Source: Paulinella micropora (Eukaryota; Cercozoa; Imbricatea; Euglyphida; Paulinellidae). From it: a stretch of 25,000 nt of DNA. Position numbers and translations under genes: made by a program. A model generated the notes under the pieces. That model was given only the letters and a program-made list of their open reading frames with translations. It was not told where the DNA came from and searched no databases. Within the stretch, counting starts at the first letter, position 1, and each line of letters opens with the position of its first letter. Below are positions 10,006-20,486 of the stretch, one piece after another. Location: positions 1 to 25,000 of the forward strand of contig WBZZ01006858.1 in the NCBI GenBank assembly GCA_019918135.1. The letters run 5' to 3'.

Positions 10006-10958
10006 GCAAGAAGGCGTATGAAGATTTTGCAAGTGCTTTGGAGAAGCATTTCCCCCTAAAACGGCTAGGAGTTGCAAGGGAGTTCAAAGGGATTGAAATA
10101 GTACAGGAAGGTGGACGAATCGTCCTTCGTCAACGTAATACCAGTTACAGGTGTTAAGGGAGTTTGGGTGATAAGTCCCGCCCCGTAAGCACCCCTGCAC
10201 TAGATCAGTTACCCTTAGCTATGTCCGATGATGCGGCGTTGCGTAAGTTCGCTATAGCTAGCATAGTTGGCAGTCTTCTTTATTTCGCTAATAGCTAAGA
10301 TGACTAGGCCGGATATAGAACAGGCGCTCAATGCAGCTAGTGTTATGCAGACCATAGATAAGGGAGTCACTTATGCAATGCTAGGAAAGATATTGCGGTA
10401 TTTGATCGGCTCATTTCGCGGGTTAGCATTTCACGGGCCTAAGTCCTCGCAAGAGGGTCAATCCTATCCAAAAGTCACGTTATGGCCCGATGCGGCCCAT
10501 AAGGTTTGCAATAAAACCGGAAAGTCACGTACGGGATACGTAATTCTATGGGGGGGGGACCCTATAGGTTGGCTTTCTAAGAGACAGAGTAGAATAGCCC
10601 TTAGCTCGAATGATGCTGAAATATTTGCAGCAGCAGAATGTATTAGAGAGGGTCTAGCTGTAGGTCATGTTAGACAGGAACTCGGAATTCCGCAAAAAGG
10701 TCCGGTTGAATTATATGACGATAACACCCAAACAGTTCTCGCAGGCGAACGGGGATTATCCGGACCACGCACCAAACATTTACCTCTCGAACTACATTTC
10801 ATACATCTGATTCATTCACAGAGAGATGGTGAGATAAAGTTTATTAAAGTCAGTACTTAAAAGCAAATAGTGATTTACTTACTAAACCGTTACCTCGTGA
10901 CCAGTTCGTATACCTATTGAACAAATTCACGGTTATCATTCCGGAATCCCCGGAATGA
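10005..10958 (+). pseudogene. Ty1/copia retrotransposon relic: RT C-terminus and RNase H
   Basis: The fragment starts mid-RT with KAYEDFASALEKHFPLKRLG and EFKGIEIVQEGGRIVLRQ, continues in another frame with SRPVSTPALDQ and ASIVGSLLYFAN, then MTRPDIEQALNAA from 10300. The RNase H keeps its acids (WPDAA, LSSNDAE, YDDNTQ) and ends with GPRTKHLPLELHFIHL and IKFIKVST. A one-base shift at 10856-10861 hides the usual tail ANSDLLTKPLPRDQF, which stops at 10958. Lesions: a stop near 10156, an insertion-like gctaatagctaag before MTRPDI, and the tail shift. Gag, protease, integrase and most of RT are absent; the 5' end abuts the helicase relic. In life the domain removes template RNA during reverse transcription. 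Confidence 0.82.
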
Positions 10959-11335
10959 TCATGATTATGGGTTTCACCGATGTTTTGTGTTTGTTTTTCT
11001 TTGTGTTCTCTTTTGTGCGAGTGTGTCCTCTCCTATAGGTGTTGAACTGGACGCGCGTGGCGATCGGATCGTGGCATCGTGGCGATCGGATTGTGAGATC
11101 GTGGCCGTTGGCGGCGGGATTCCCGCGGCTCAAGCGGACTCGCCCGCCACCCCAACCAGACTTTTCCGGCGGCCGGGGGAGTCGGAGACTGGAGAATTTT
11201 CCTTATACGCAAAGAACTGATCGCTTTCTTTCTTTTCACTTTTTTCGCACACCCCTACCACATTTATATATATATTTTTCTGGACTTTTTAGACTGAATA
11301 TAGTGACGTAGTTATGACAAATAACTAAGGGGGAG
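10959..11335 (+). other. Copia 3' untranslated tract ending in a polypurine tract
   Basis: Non-coding sequence after the copia tail. It contains an inverted pair cattccgg/ccggaatg (10938-10956) at its edge and ends with aactaagggggag (about 11324-11336), a typical copia-like polypurine tract that primes plus-strand DNA synthesis. The following gttattcc may be the start of a degraded 3' LTR; its end was not found. Confidence 0.45.
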
Positions 11336-12013
11336 CGTTATTCCTATTTCATTTCCGACGTTACCCGGAGTTACCGTTACTAGAATAGCTGATTTGTCAT
11401 AAGGACGGACAGCACTGATTCCACTTAATTATTTAGTGATACAGCGGACACTATATTTTGTCACTCTAGTGGCAGTATTAACTTAATCAGTCTTTGTAGA
11501 AATTTCTAGATAAGTAGTCAGTAACTGGAGTACAATCATTATGTTTTCCCTCCAGCTTATTTGAAAGTTCCGTTACGCTTATCTTAGTTTTGCGACGTGA
11601 CGTACTGTAGTTGTCAGAATTCTCTTCATTAAATTGCCTTCCCTCCCTTTTGGTAGCTGTGTGAGACAGGACCGGTGGACTCTGAAAGGAGTCGGTAAAG
11701 GCCTCTTTAATGAGCATGCTGAGTTGCTCAAAGCTTCCCACTCAGCTCTTTGAGTGGCAAGTATTCTTTTAAAACAGTGCTTGCGTAAAAGGGAATGAGC
11801 CTGATTCGGACACGACCGGCGTAACGGTAGCCACTCGCGTAACTGCCGGTAGCCATTTGCACGTTACGCCCCTGAAGTCAGTTCGGAGCTGCTGCGACAA
11901 CTGGGCGCTCTCAACCTATTAATATTAATAACATTATTATTGGAGTCATTCCTTCACGCACAGTATTGTATTACTACTTGAATATAATATTGTTACAGTA
12001 TCATCTTAACCCG
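11336..12013. other. Possible degraded LTR and non-coding sequence
   Basis: Starts after the polypurine tract. It contains the small minus-strand frame described separately and a short repeat (cgtaac.g..ggtagcca at about 11818-11860). No second LTR copy was located in the window, so the LTR assignment is tentative. Confidence 0.3.
11487..11741 (-). CDS. Hypothetical 84-aa protein
   Basis: Open frame starting MGSFEQLSMLIKEAF with mixed composition and a basic patch SRRKTKISVTELSNK. Composition looks protein-like, and the duplicate at 17644-17898 is identical. It could be the start of a gag-like or accessory gene of an element in reverse orientation, or chance. No family recognised. Confidence 0.25.
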   Translation of the reverse strand: MGSFEQLSMLIKEAFTDSFQSPPVLSHTATKREGRQFNEENSDNYSTSRRKTKISVTELSNKLEGKHNDCTPVTDYLSRNFYKD

Positions 12014-12303
12014 GGCCTTAACCGGGCGAGCGCCACATTTGTGGATCATTGCCACAATTGTCAAATGTGCCAGTGCTTTTCAAATTGAATTATTAATTTT
12101 AAAATCCACAAATGTGGCTTTGATGCCACAAATGTGGCTTTGACCCACAAATGTGGATAATCCACAAACGTGGCTTTGATCCACAAAATGTGGTTTTGAT
12201 CCACTGTCACAAATGTGGCATTGATCCACCCTAACCCAACTGACCCTCGAGATCCACAAATATGATTTTAAACCACAAACGTGGATTGCCCGGTTAAGGG
12301 TAA
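12014..12303. mobile_element. Foldback element with CCACAAATGTGG array
   Basis: Inverted ends ccttaaccgggc (12016-12027) and gcccggttaaggg (12288-12300) enclose palindromes CCACATTTGTGG (12033) and CCACAAATGTGG or close variants starting at 12106, 12126, 12145, 12162 and 12181 (spacing 17-20 bp), with more variants to 12285. The outer end plus palindrome resembles the left end of the 5242-7121 element (ACCCTTA...GGCAA..ATCCAC.TTTGTGG). There is no real coding sequence; long frames here are by-products of the repeats. Confidence 0.7.
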
Positions 12304-12448
12304 TATTCAACGCAGCCGCTAATCAATACTACTACATACTACTACTCAGTTTCAGCCAGCGGGGGCCGCGGGCGGCTTAGCCTCAACACCTCAGGTTTTT
12401 TTCTTACGCATGCACTGTTTTAATATAACTAGTACTTGCCACTCACCG

Positions 12449-12745
12449 TGTAGGCGCAGATAGGTATATAAATATGCGACCTTTTCTTATACCCCTATAC
12501 ACAGTGATGTATAGATGAGCTATATCTAGTCAAGATATGGGTATACCCGTTTTTATATATATACTTTGAGCCGGTTGAAAACGATAATGTTAAGACAAGT
12601 AACCGGTACTACTTTTTACATGATATATTATCGTTAGGGCGGACATTTGGAAATGGCTTTCTGTTTCCTTTTTGTTCAAGTGCTTGGCTCTGATAGTCTC
12701 CTACATTTTCCCACCATACTGGTTTCCTCTCCTTTGCCAAGAGGA
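12449..12745 (+). repeat. Dispersed LTR-like repeat, copy A
   Basis: The segment from tgtaggcgcagatagg through tatataaatatgcgacc, cccctatacacagtgatgtatag, ttgagccggttgaaaacgataa and gttagggcggac to tagtctcctacattttcccacc recurs, diverged, at 23785-24035 and 24505-25000. The TG start and a TATA-like tatataaata suggest a solo LTR, but no partner or target duplication was defined. Confidence 0.6.
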
Positions 12746-14066
12746 AGATTGGGCTAACGTTATTATCAGAATGCTTGGAATGGATTAGATATAGACACCG
12801 GCTTGCATCAAATAATATCTTCTGATCTTAACCGACAAAAGTGGAGTCTCAGCCTAAATTTTTCATTAATCCAACATTCAAGCAATTTGAAAAAAGCCAC
12901 TTCCCCAAGCGAAAGAAGAAGGGAAGGTAGTGGTGGAGTGTAGAAAAGGAGCTGAGGAGGTGTGAGGAGTGTGCAGTGCACAAAAACAACAGTGAAACTT
13001 TGCACAGAGGCCCAAACAGCGGCACGGCAAGACACTCGTTGTGTGTACGACTCTGACACTAACGATCGTGTGTTTGGTGATTGTGGGGTCACGAAGTGTG
13101 TCTCCAGTGGTGTAATAACACAATAGTGTTCACTGGATTGATCGTCGACATATTGTCGAGTCAGAGGAGTGCTTTACCAGCACACCCACAGGAAGTAAAA
13201 AAACATACAGTCTGTTCCCTGGGGGCATTCCTGCACTTATCCCCATACATCCTCCTTACGAGGAGAACAACAACCAATAACACACTCAGACTCCAGTCTG
13301 TATAGCCACATGTGGTTACTAGCCTCACACAAACGGTAGGAAAACGTAAGGAAGTGTAAGGAGGCTGAGGAAAACAGACAAACGAGACATAAACAGAAAC
13401 CTATTCAATTGGCATAAAACCTGTTTGCACAAACTACATACATCCTACACCAAACGTGGTGGCCATCTCTTAGTGGCCATGGGGTGGTAGGCCAGTCAGA
13501 CAATTGCAAGACATAGGCCAAGGGAATTACGTGCAAAACAAACACAGGAAAGCCAAAACGGAGGGTGTTTTTGGGGTGATTTTTATTTTCGTCAGCAACA
13601 AACAAGACACACACCACTCATCACACTCAAGCACTACAAACGTGTGGTGCGGTGTTGAATAGGTCAGCAAGGACAAGAACTCGGATACCGAGCAGCTCCC
13701 AAGACAACAGCAACAAGTGTGTGAAGGTTCTACAGCACTCGGTACACACACGCACACATACACGACAAGACTCATAAACACACCCACCACACTCAGAAAG
13801 GAAAGACTACATTCGTTTTTTGAGTTGGGAGAGAACCTTTTTAAAAAAAGGGGAACAGTGATTCATTGGGCTGAGCCCAAGGGAGCTCATTGAAACCTTT
13901 TTGTACGTTTTCAGCTGTGGCAGCACAGGGGTGTATACACAGTAGACAGACTACTTTGTGAGTGAAAGTGTGGTGTGTATTGCCAGGCCTAGTGTGCCCG
14001 CGAACACATCGACTGGCTTGTTAACAAGAAACAGCAAGGCTTCCCCCAGCAGAGGGGGAGGGTCAA
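12746..14066. other. Long stretch with no recognised gene
   Basis: Only short frames without family features. Local palindromes exist, e.g. ttgggctgagcccaa at about 13877-13891, plus CA-rich stretches. I see no gene, RNA gene or element end until the CACTA-like end at 14067. Confidence 0.45.
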
Positions 14067-14329
14067 CACTACGGGGACAATCGCAGACATATTTTGCGAA
14101 TCGCAATCATTTTGACTATGCAAAACATGTTTGTTATAATCAAGGACAACAATAATTAATAAGTAATATTTTCACTGTCTTATTAAAATTTATCAAAGAC
14201 TTTTCCGGTATCTACACGTAGATATTAATATATTTCAAAAAATTAAATGGTGATGCCTTAATTTATAAATGAATCAAGACTGGAACTGCAACGCGGATGG
14301 TTGCATGCAGTTCAGCAGTTTTTTCGACA

Positions 14330-14805
14330 GGTTTCTTGCACGTAGAGATCCTCCACTTTGATCGCTGTCATTTCGCACTTGCAGCAGCCCTGGTAGCCCA
14401 GCTGCTTATGGCAGAGCAGCTGCACTTGCGCGATGTAGTCGGCGGCAGTAAACAAGAGATTGTACGCCCCACCTAAGTTGCAGGTCTTCCAGGAGAGGGA
14501 TCAGCCACTTCTTCAATACTTTTGGCTTGGGGGGCTCTGGAATGATGTCGGTGAAAATTTGAAAGCGTGGATCCGAACGCAAGAAAAATGGAAGATTCAT
14601 TACTTCCAAATTGAATGTTACGAACTGCACGGAGTAGGCGGTGTTAGTTAGCCTGAATTCGAAGCATGGCACGCCATTAAAAAAAAACCCCCAACGTCAA
14701 GACGTCAGGTCGCCGTACGAACTCTCTCCACGCTGGACTGTCCTTTACCTCGAGCGTAACGTGCGGCGGACCTTTGGTAGGAACAAACTCTCGCATCTGC
14801 GCACA
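14330..14805 (-). pseudogene. Tnp2-like (En/Spm, CACTA) transposase fragment
   Basis: On the minus strand the pieces are, in order: LEVKDSPAWREFVRRPDVLT, then a frame change in the A/C run 14679-14692, then NGVPCFEFRLTNTAYSVQF, FNLEVMNLPFFLRSD, IIPEPPKPKVLKKWLIPLLE and LQLRWGVQ, then another shift near 14470, then LLFTAADYIAQ...GYQGCCKCEM, with a stop near 14310. The layout (substrate loop before the first acid, NLP, IPGPK-like motif, LxxLW, second Asp before a CCxxC knuckle) matches Tnp2/KDZ-like DDE transposases. The position where the first catalytic Asp is expected (usually DG) is Asn (NG). The third acidic residue region is missing. It cuts and pastes the element in intact relatives; this copy is dead. 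Confidence 0.6.
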
Positions 14806-14817
14806 CCACCACACAGA

Positions 14818-15138
14818 TTGCGATTCGCACACATAGTTGCGATGCGCAGACATATTTGCAAATACTTGCGAATCGCAAAAATAATTGCGAATCGCAAAGA
14901 TAGTTGCGAATCGCAAGATGATGACTGCGCAGACATACAGTAACTATAGCGAATCGTAAAAATAATTGCGAATTTTCGATCGCAAAAATAATTGCGAATC
15001 GCAAAGATAATTGCGAATCGCAAGATAATGACTGCGCAGACATACTATAGCGAATCGCAAAAAATAATTTCGAATCGCAAAAATAATTGCGAATCGCAAA
15101 GATAATTGCGAATCGCAAAGATAATTGCGAATCGCAAG
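14818..15138. repeat. TTGCGAATCGCAA palindrome array, copy 1
   Basis: Eight exact TTGCGAATCGCAA copies start at 14866, 14885, 14904, 14992, 15011, 15087, 15106 and 15125, plus variants (TTGCGATTCGCAC at 14818, others). Within groups the period is exactly 19 bp. Arms TTGCGA/TCGCAA flank one central base; spacers are A-rich (agataa, aaataa). A higher-order unit beginning gactgcgcagacata separates the groups. The array sits between two parts of the transposase relic. Confidence 0.95.
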
Positions 15139-15180
15139 ATGATGACTGAAGGAACACCAGACCTGGGTGGGACAAAACAG

Positions 15181-16161
15181 AGGTTGATGACCCCAGTGAT
15201 AGGTTCGCGAACACGCACAATCGACTGCATGCGAGCAGGTGGGCTGGTAATCTTGTCCGAAGCCCAGGCATTGATGCAATAGCATTTCTTCGTGTTCCAG
15301 GATACTCCTGCTTCTATTTTAGGCGAGTATACGATATGTGTCACCCGACCGCTGTCTACAAGCTCATCAATGTTTTCGATGAGCTCTCTCACCTCTTGCC
15401 CGGGGGTATTGCTGGTAATGACTCGCACTCGGTCCTTGTCATCAAGTTCCTCTGCAAGTTTAGTTTCTCAGCACTCCAAGGAGTTAGCGTGAGTAAACTG
15501 AACCAGACCCTTTCGGTGGCGGTCGATGATCCCTTGGCGCCATGCATTTTCGTCATAGCTGACGCGAACCTTATAACGTTTGTTCAAAGGCTTTTGGTAC
15601 GTGCTCAGGATATAGTGAAATTTCACGGTGCGGAAGGCGCGGAGTGTCTCTAGAGTGAGGCTCCCAGCGGATGCATCCGACGCGATAACCACTGAAACCT
15701 TCGTCAAAAGCTCCTTCAAATAATCGACGCTAGCCACGCGATCTTTTGCCGTGGTCTTGCCAAAAACCGTGGCGATCGCGCTCTCAACCTCGTCAAAAAT
15801 TAGGACTGGAGGTTTAGGCATCCTGTTATATTTTGTCTTGATGAGGGAGTTGGGCGTGATAATGAGTCGGTCGCTCTTGACCCACTTGTTTTTCGATTCG
15901 TTATAACACACAAACCCGCTGAGTTTCTTCCTGAGTTGCTCGATAAGTGATTTCCTGTAGCAAACAAGCCAGATAGGAGTGGTCTTGGGCACGCGCGAGG
16001 AAATGAAATTCACGAGAAGGTCAGTCTTGCCAGAGCCAGTGATCGCTTTCACGACAAAGGTGCTGACACTGTCAGGAAAAAGTTCGTCTAGCTGACAAAA
16101 ACGGGTGTAGAGATACTTCTCAGGCACTTCAATCAGTGAGTCCTCATCGCGGCGGCGCCTA
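15181..16161 (-). pseudogene. Second copy of the helicase, 3'-truncated by the duplication
   Basis: Same as 9025-10005, including the in-frame TGA (15468-15470). There are two missense differences from copy 1 (KSDR for KSDG; FRTV for FRPV). At 15181 the coding sequence ends in ITGVINLC and runs on into CACTA-array sequence, giving a chimeric frame that stops at 15045. The C-terminal third of the gene is missing in this copy. Confidence 0.8.
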
Positions 16162-17115
16162 GCAAGAAGGCGTATGAAGATTTTGCAAGTGCTTTGGAGA
16201 AGCATTTCCCCCTAAAACGGCTAGGAGTTGCAAGGGAGTTCAAAGGGATTGAAATAGTACAGGAAGGTGGACGAATCGTCCTTCGTCAACGTAATACCAG
16301 TTACAGGTGTTAAGGGAGTTTGGGTGATAAGTCCCGCCCCGTAAGCACCCCTGCACTAGATCAGTTACCCTTAGCTATGTCCGATGATGCGGCGTTGCGT
16401 AAGTTCGCTATAGCTAGCATAGTTGGCAGTCTTCTTTATTTCGCTAATAGCTAAGATGACTAGGCCGGATATAGAACAGGCGCTCAATGCAGCTAGTGTT
16501 ATGCAGACCATAGATAAGGGAGTCACTTATGCAATGCTAGGAAAGATATTGCGGTATTTGATCGGCTCATTTCGCGGGTTAGCATTTCACGGGCCTAAGT
16601 CCTCGCAAGAGGGTCAATCCTATCCAAAAGTCACGTTATGGCCCGATGCGGCCCATAAGGTTTGCAATAAAACCGGAAAGTCACGTACGGGATACGTAAT
16701 TCTATGGGGGGGGGGACCCTATAGGTTGGCTTTCTAAGAGACAGAGTAGAATAGCCCTTAGCTCGAATGATGCTGAAATATTTGCAGCAGCAGAATGTAT
16801 TAGAGAGGGTCTAGCTGTAGGTCATGTTAGACAGGAACTCGGAATTCCGCAAAAAGGTCCGGTTGAATTATATGACGATAACACCCAAACAGTTCTCGCA
16901 GGCGAACGGGGATTATCCGGACCACGCACCAAACATTTACCTCTCGAACTACATTTCATACATCTGATTCATTCACAGAGAGATGGTGAGATAAAGTTTA
17001 TTAAAGTCAGTACTTAAAAGCAAATAGTGATTTACTTACTAAACCGTTACCTCGTGACCAGTTCGTATACCTATTGAACAAATTCACGGTTATCATTCCG
17101 GAATCCCCGGAATGA
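16161..17115 (+). pseudogene. Copia RT/RNase H relic, copy 2
   Basis: Duplicate of 10005-10958. The G-run before the RNase H middle has 10 instead of 9 G, adding a further frameshift so that the frame from 16423 stops at 16737. Confidence 0.82.
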
Positions 17116-17643
17116 TCATGATTATGGGTTTCACCGATGTTTTGTGTTTGTTTTTCTTTGTGTTCTCTTTTGTGCGAGTGTGTCCTCTCCTATAGGTGTT
17201 GAACTGGACGCGCGTGGCGATCGGATCGTGGCATCGTGGCGATCGGATTGTGAGATCGTGGCCGTTGGCGGCGGGATTCCCGCGGCTCAAGCGGACTCGC
17301 CCGCCACCCCAACCAGACTTTTCCGGCGGCCGGGGGAGTCGGAGACTGGAGAATTTTCCTTATACGCAAAGAACTGATCGCTTTCTTTCTTTTCACTTTT
17401 TTCGCACACCCCTACCACATTTATATATATATTTTTCTGGACTTTTTAGACTGAATATAGTGACGTAGTTATGACAAATAACTAAGGGGGAGCGTTATTC
17501 CTATTTCATTTCCGACGTTACCCGGAGTTACCGTTACTAGAATAGCTGATTTGTCATAAGGACGGACAGCACTGATTCCACTTAATTATTTAGTGATACA
17601 GCGGACACTATATTTTGTCACTCTAGTGGCAGTATTAACTTAA

Positions 17644-17898
17644 TCAGTCTTTGTAGAAATTTCTAGATAAGTAGTCAGTAACTGGAGTACAATCATTATG
17701 TTTTCCCTCCAGCTTATTTGAAAGTTCCGTTACGCTTATCTTAGTTTTGCGACGTGACGTACTGTAGTTGTCAGAATTCTCTTCATTAAATTGCCTTCCC
17801 TCCCTTTTGGTAGCTGTGTGAGACAGGACCGGTGGACTCTGAAAGGAGTCGGTAAAGGCCTCTTTAATGAGCATGCTGAGTTGCTCAAAGCTTCCCAC
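17644..17898 (-). CDS. Hypothetical 84-aa protein, copy 2
   Basis: Identical duplicate of 11487-11741; the same doubts apply. Confidence 0.22.
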   Translation of the reverse strand: MGSFEQLSMLIKEAFTDSFQSPPVLSHTATKREGRQFNEENSDNYSTSRRKTKISVTELSNKLEGKHNDCTPVTDYLSRNFYKD

Positions 17899-18170
17899 TC
17901 AGCTCTTTGAGTGGCAAGTATTCTTTTAAAACAGTGCTTGCGTAAAAGGGAATGAGCCTGATTCGGACACGACCGGCGTAACGGTAGCCACTCGCGTAAC
18001 TGCCGGTAGCCATTTGCACGTTACGCCCCTGAAGTCAGTTCGGAGCTGCTGCGACAAGTGGGCGCTCTCAACCTATTAATATTAATAACATTATTATTGG
18101 AGTCATTCCTTCACGCACAGTATTGTATTACTACTTGAATATAATATTGTTACAGTATCATCTTAACCCG

Positions 18171-18460
18171 GGCCTTAACCGGGCGAGCGCCACATTTGTG
18201 GATCATTGCCACAATTGTCAAATGTGCCAGTGCTTTTCAAATTGAATTATTAATTTTAAAATCCACAAATGTGGCTTTGATGCCACAAATGTGGCTTTGA
18301 CCCACAAATGTGGATAATCCACAAACGTGGCTTTGATCCACAAAATGTGGTTTTGATCCACTGTCACAAATGTGGCATTGATCCACCCTAACCCAACTGA
18401 CCCTCGAGATCCACAAATATGATTTTAAACCACAAACGTGGATTGCCCGGTTAAGGGTAA
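18171..18460. mobile_element. Foldback element with CCACAAATGTGG array, copy 2
   Basis: Duplicate of 12014-12303 with no difference noticed. Confidence 0.7.
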
Positions 18461-18605
18461 TATTCAACGCAGCCGCTAATCAATACTACTACATACTACT
18501 ACTCAGTTTCAGCCAGCGGGGGCCGCGGGCGGCTTAGCCTCAACACCTCAGGTTTTTTTCTTACGCATGCACTGTTTTAATATAACTAGTACTTGCCACT
18601 CACCG

Positions 18606-18902
18606 TGTAGGCGCAGATAGGTATATAAATATGCGACCTTTTCTTATACCCCTATACACAGTGATGTATAGATGAGCTATATCTAGTCAAGATATGGGTA
18701 TACCCGTTTTTATATATATACTTTGAGCCGGTTGAAAACGATAATGTTAAGACAAGTAACCGGTACTACTTTTTACATGATATATTATCGTTAGGGCGGA
18801 CATTTGGAAATGGCTTTCTGTTTCCTTTTTGTTCAAGTGCTTGGCTCTGATAGTCTCCTACATTTTCCCACCATACTGGTTTCCTCTCCTTTGCCAAGAG
18901 GA
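18606..18902 (+). repeat. Dispersed LTR-like repeat, duplicated copy A
   Basis: Duplicate of 12449-12745. Confidence 0.6.
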
Positions 18903-20223
18903 AGATTGGGCTAACGTTATTATCAGAATGCTTGGAATGGATTAGATATAGACACCGGCTTGCATCAAATAATATCTTCTGATCTTAACCGACAAAAGTG
19001 GAGTCTCAGCCTAAATTTTTCATTAATCCAACATTCAAGCAATTTGAAAAAAGCCACTTCCCCAAGCGAAAGAAGAAGGGAAGGTAGTGGTGGAGTGTAG
19101 AAAAGGAGCTGAGGAGGTGTGAGGAGTGTGCAGTGCACAAAAACAACAGTGAAACTTTGCACAGAGGCCCAAACAGCGGCACGGCAAGACACTCGTTGTG
19201 TGTACGACTCTGACACTAACGATCGTGTGTTTGGTGATTGTGGGGTCACGAAGTGTGTCTCCAGTGGTGTAATAACACAATAGTGTTCACTGGATTGATC
19301 GTCGACATATTGTCGAGTCAGAGGAGTGCTTTACCAGCACACCCACAGGAAGTAAAAAAACATACAGTCTGTTCCCTGGGGGCATTCCTGCACTTATCCC
19401 CATACATCCTCCTTACGAGGAGAACAACAACCAATAACACACTCAGACTCCAGTCTGTATAGCCACATGTGGTTACTAGCCTCACACAAACGGTAGGAAA
19501 ACGTAAGGAAGTGTAAGGAGGCTGAGGAAAACAGACAAACGAGACATAAACAGAAACCTATTCAATTGGCATAAAACCTGTTTGCACAAACTACATACAT
19601 CCTACACCAAACGTGGTGGCCATCTCTTAGTGGCCATGGGGTGGTAGGCCAGTCAGACAATTGCAAGACATAGGCCAAGGGAATTACGTGCAAAACAAAC
19701 ACAGGAAAGCCAAAACGGAGGGTGTTTTTGGGGTGATTTTTATTTTCGTCAGCAACAAACAAGACACACACCACTCATCACACTCAAGCACTACAAACGT
19801 GTGGTGCGGTGTTGAATAGGTCAGCAAGGACAAGAACTCGGATACCGAGCAGCTCCCAAGACAACAGCAACAAGTGTGTGAAGGTTCTACAGCACTCGGT
19901 ACACACACGCACACATACACGACAAGACTCATAAACACACCCACCACACTCAGAAAGGAAAGACTACATTCGTTTTTTGAGTTGGGAGAGAACCTTTTTA
20001 AAAAAAGGGGAACAGTGATTCATTGGGCTGAGCCCAAGGGAGCTCATTGAAACCTTTTTGTACGTTTTCAGCTGTGGCAGCACAGGGGTGTATACACAGT
20101 AGACAGACTACTTTGTGAGTGAAAGTGTGGTGTGTATTGCCAGGCCTAGTGTGCCCGCGAACACATCGACTGGCTTGTTAACAAGAAACAGCAAGGCTTC
20201 CCCCAGCAGAGGGGGAGGGTCAA
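18903..20223. other. Long stretch with no recognised gene, copy 2
   Basis: Duplicate of 12746-14066. Confidence 0.45.
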
Positions 20224-20486
20224 CACTACGGGGACAATCGCAGACATATTTTGCGAATCGCAATCATTTTGACTATGCAAAACATGTTTGTTATAATCAA
20301 GGACAACAATAATTAATAAGTAATATTTTCACTGTCTTATTAAAATTTATCAAAGACTTTTCCGGTATCTACACGTAGATATTAATATATTTCAAAAAAT
20401 TAAATGGTGATGCCTTAATTTATAAATGAATCAAGACTGGAACTGCAACGCGGATGGTTGCATGCAGTTCAGCAGTTTTTTCGACA

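Larger units (their letters stand above)
9025..15180 (+). repeat. Tandem segmental duplication, copy 1 (6,156 bp)
   Basis: The segment from aggttgatgacccc (9025) to gacaaaacag (15180) repeats directly at 15181-21337. Differences I found: 9473 G/T, 9713 C/G, the G-run at 10550-10558 (9 versus 10), 11901 C/G, 14688 C/A and 14883 A/G. CAG precedes each breakpoint (9022-9024, 15178-15180, 21335-21337), i.e. 3-bp microhomology. Confidence 0.97.
14067..15180. mobile_element. CACTA (En/Spm-like) element, left part, copy 1
   Basis: Begins CACTACGGGGACAATCGC at 14067, followed by a TTGCGAATCGCAA palindrome at 14094-14106. CACTA ends are the signature of En/Spm transposons, and the enclosed minus-strand Tnp2-like fragment is the transposase type of that group. 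The element continues, without the duplication, at 21338 to roughly 21950. The right end there is worn (cgttcacggtag only loosely resembles the inverted left end). Confidence 0.55.

Noticed and set aside
10049..10060. ATG at 10049 as the true start of the helicase
   Set aside because: The codons from 10049 to about 10005 are the antisense of copia RT (KAYEDFASALEKHF), so the start is an accident of the junction.
12080..12310. 76-codon frame with CGLKSYLW-like repeats
   Set aside because: Translation of the CCACAAATGTGG array; no independent protein features.
13405..13790. Overlapping Cys/Val-rich minus-strand frames
   Set aside because: Composition reflects CA/TG-rich DNA, frames overlap each other, and no family features are visible.
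14818..15138. CRISPR array
   Set aside because: Repeats are 13-bp palindromes with near-identical 6-bp A-rich spacers in eukaryotic context; no unique spacers and no cas genes.
14705..15285. Minus-strand frames rich in LRFAIIFAIRN as a real repeat protein gene
   Set aside because: They are read-through of the 19-bp palindrome array in several frames at once; better explained by DNA repeats.
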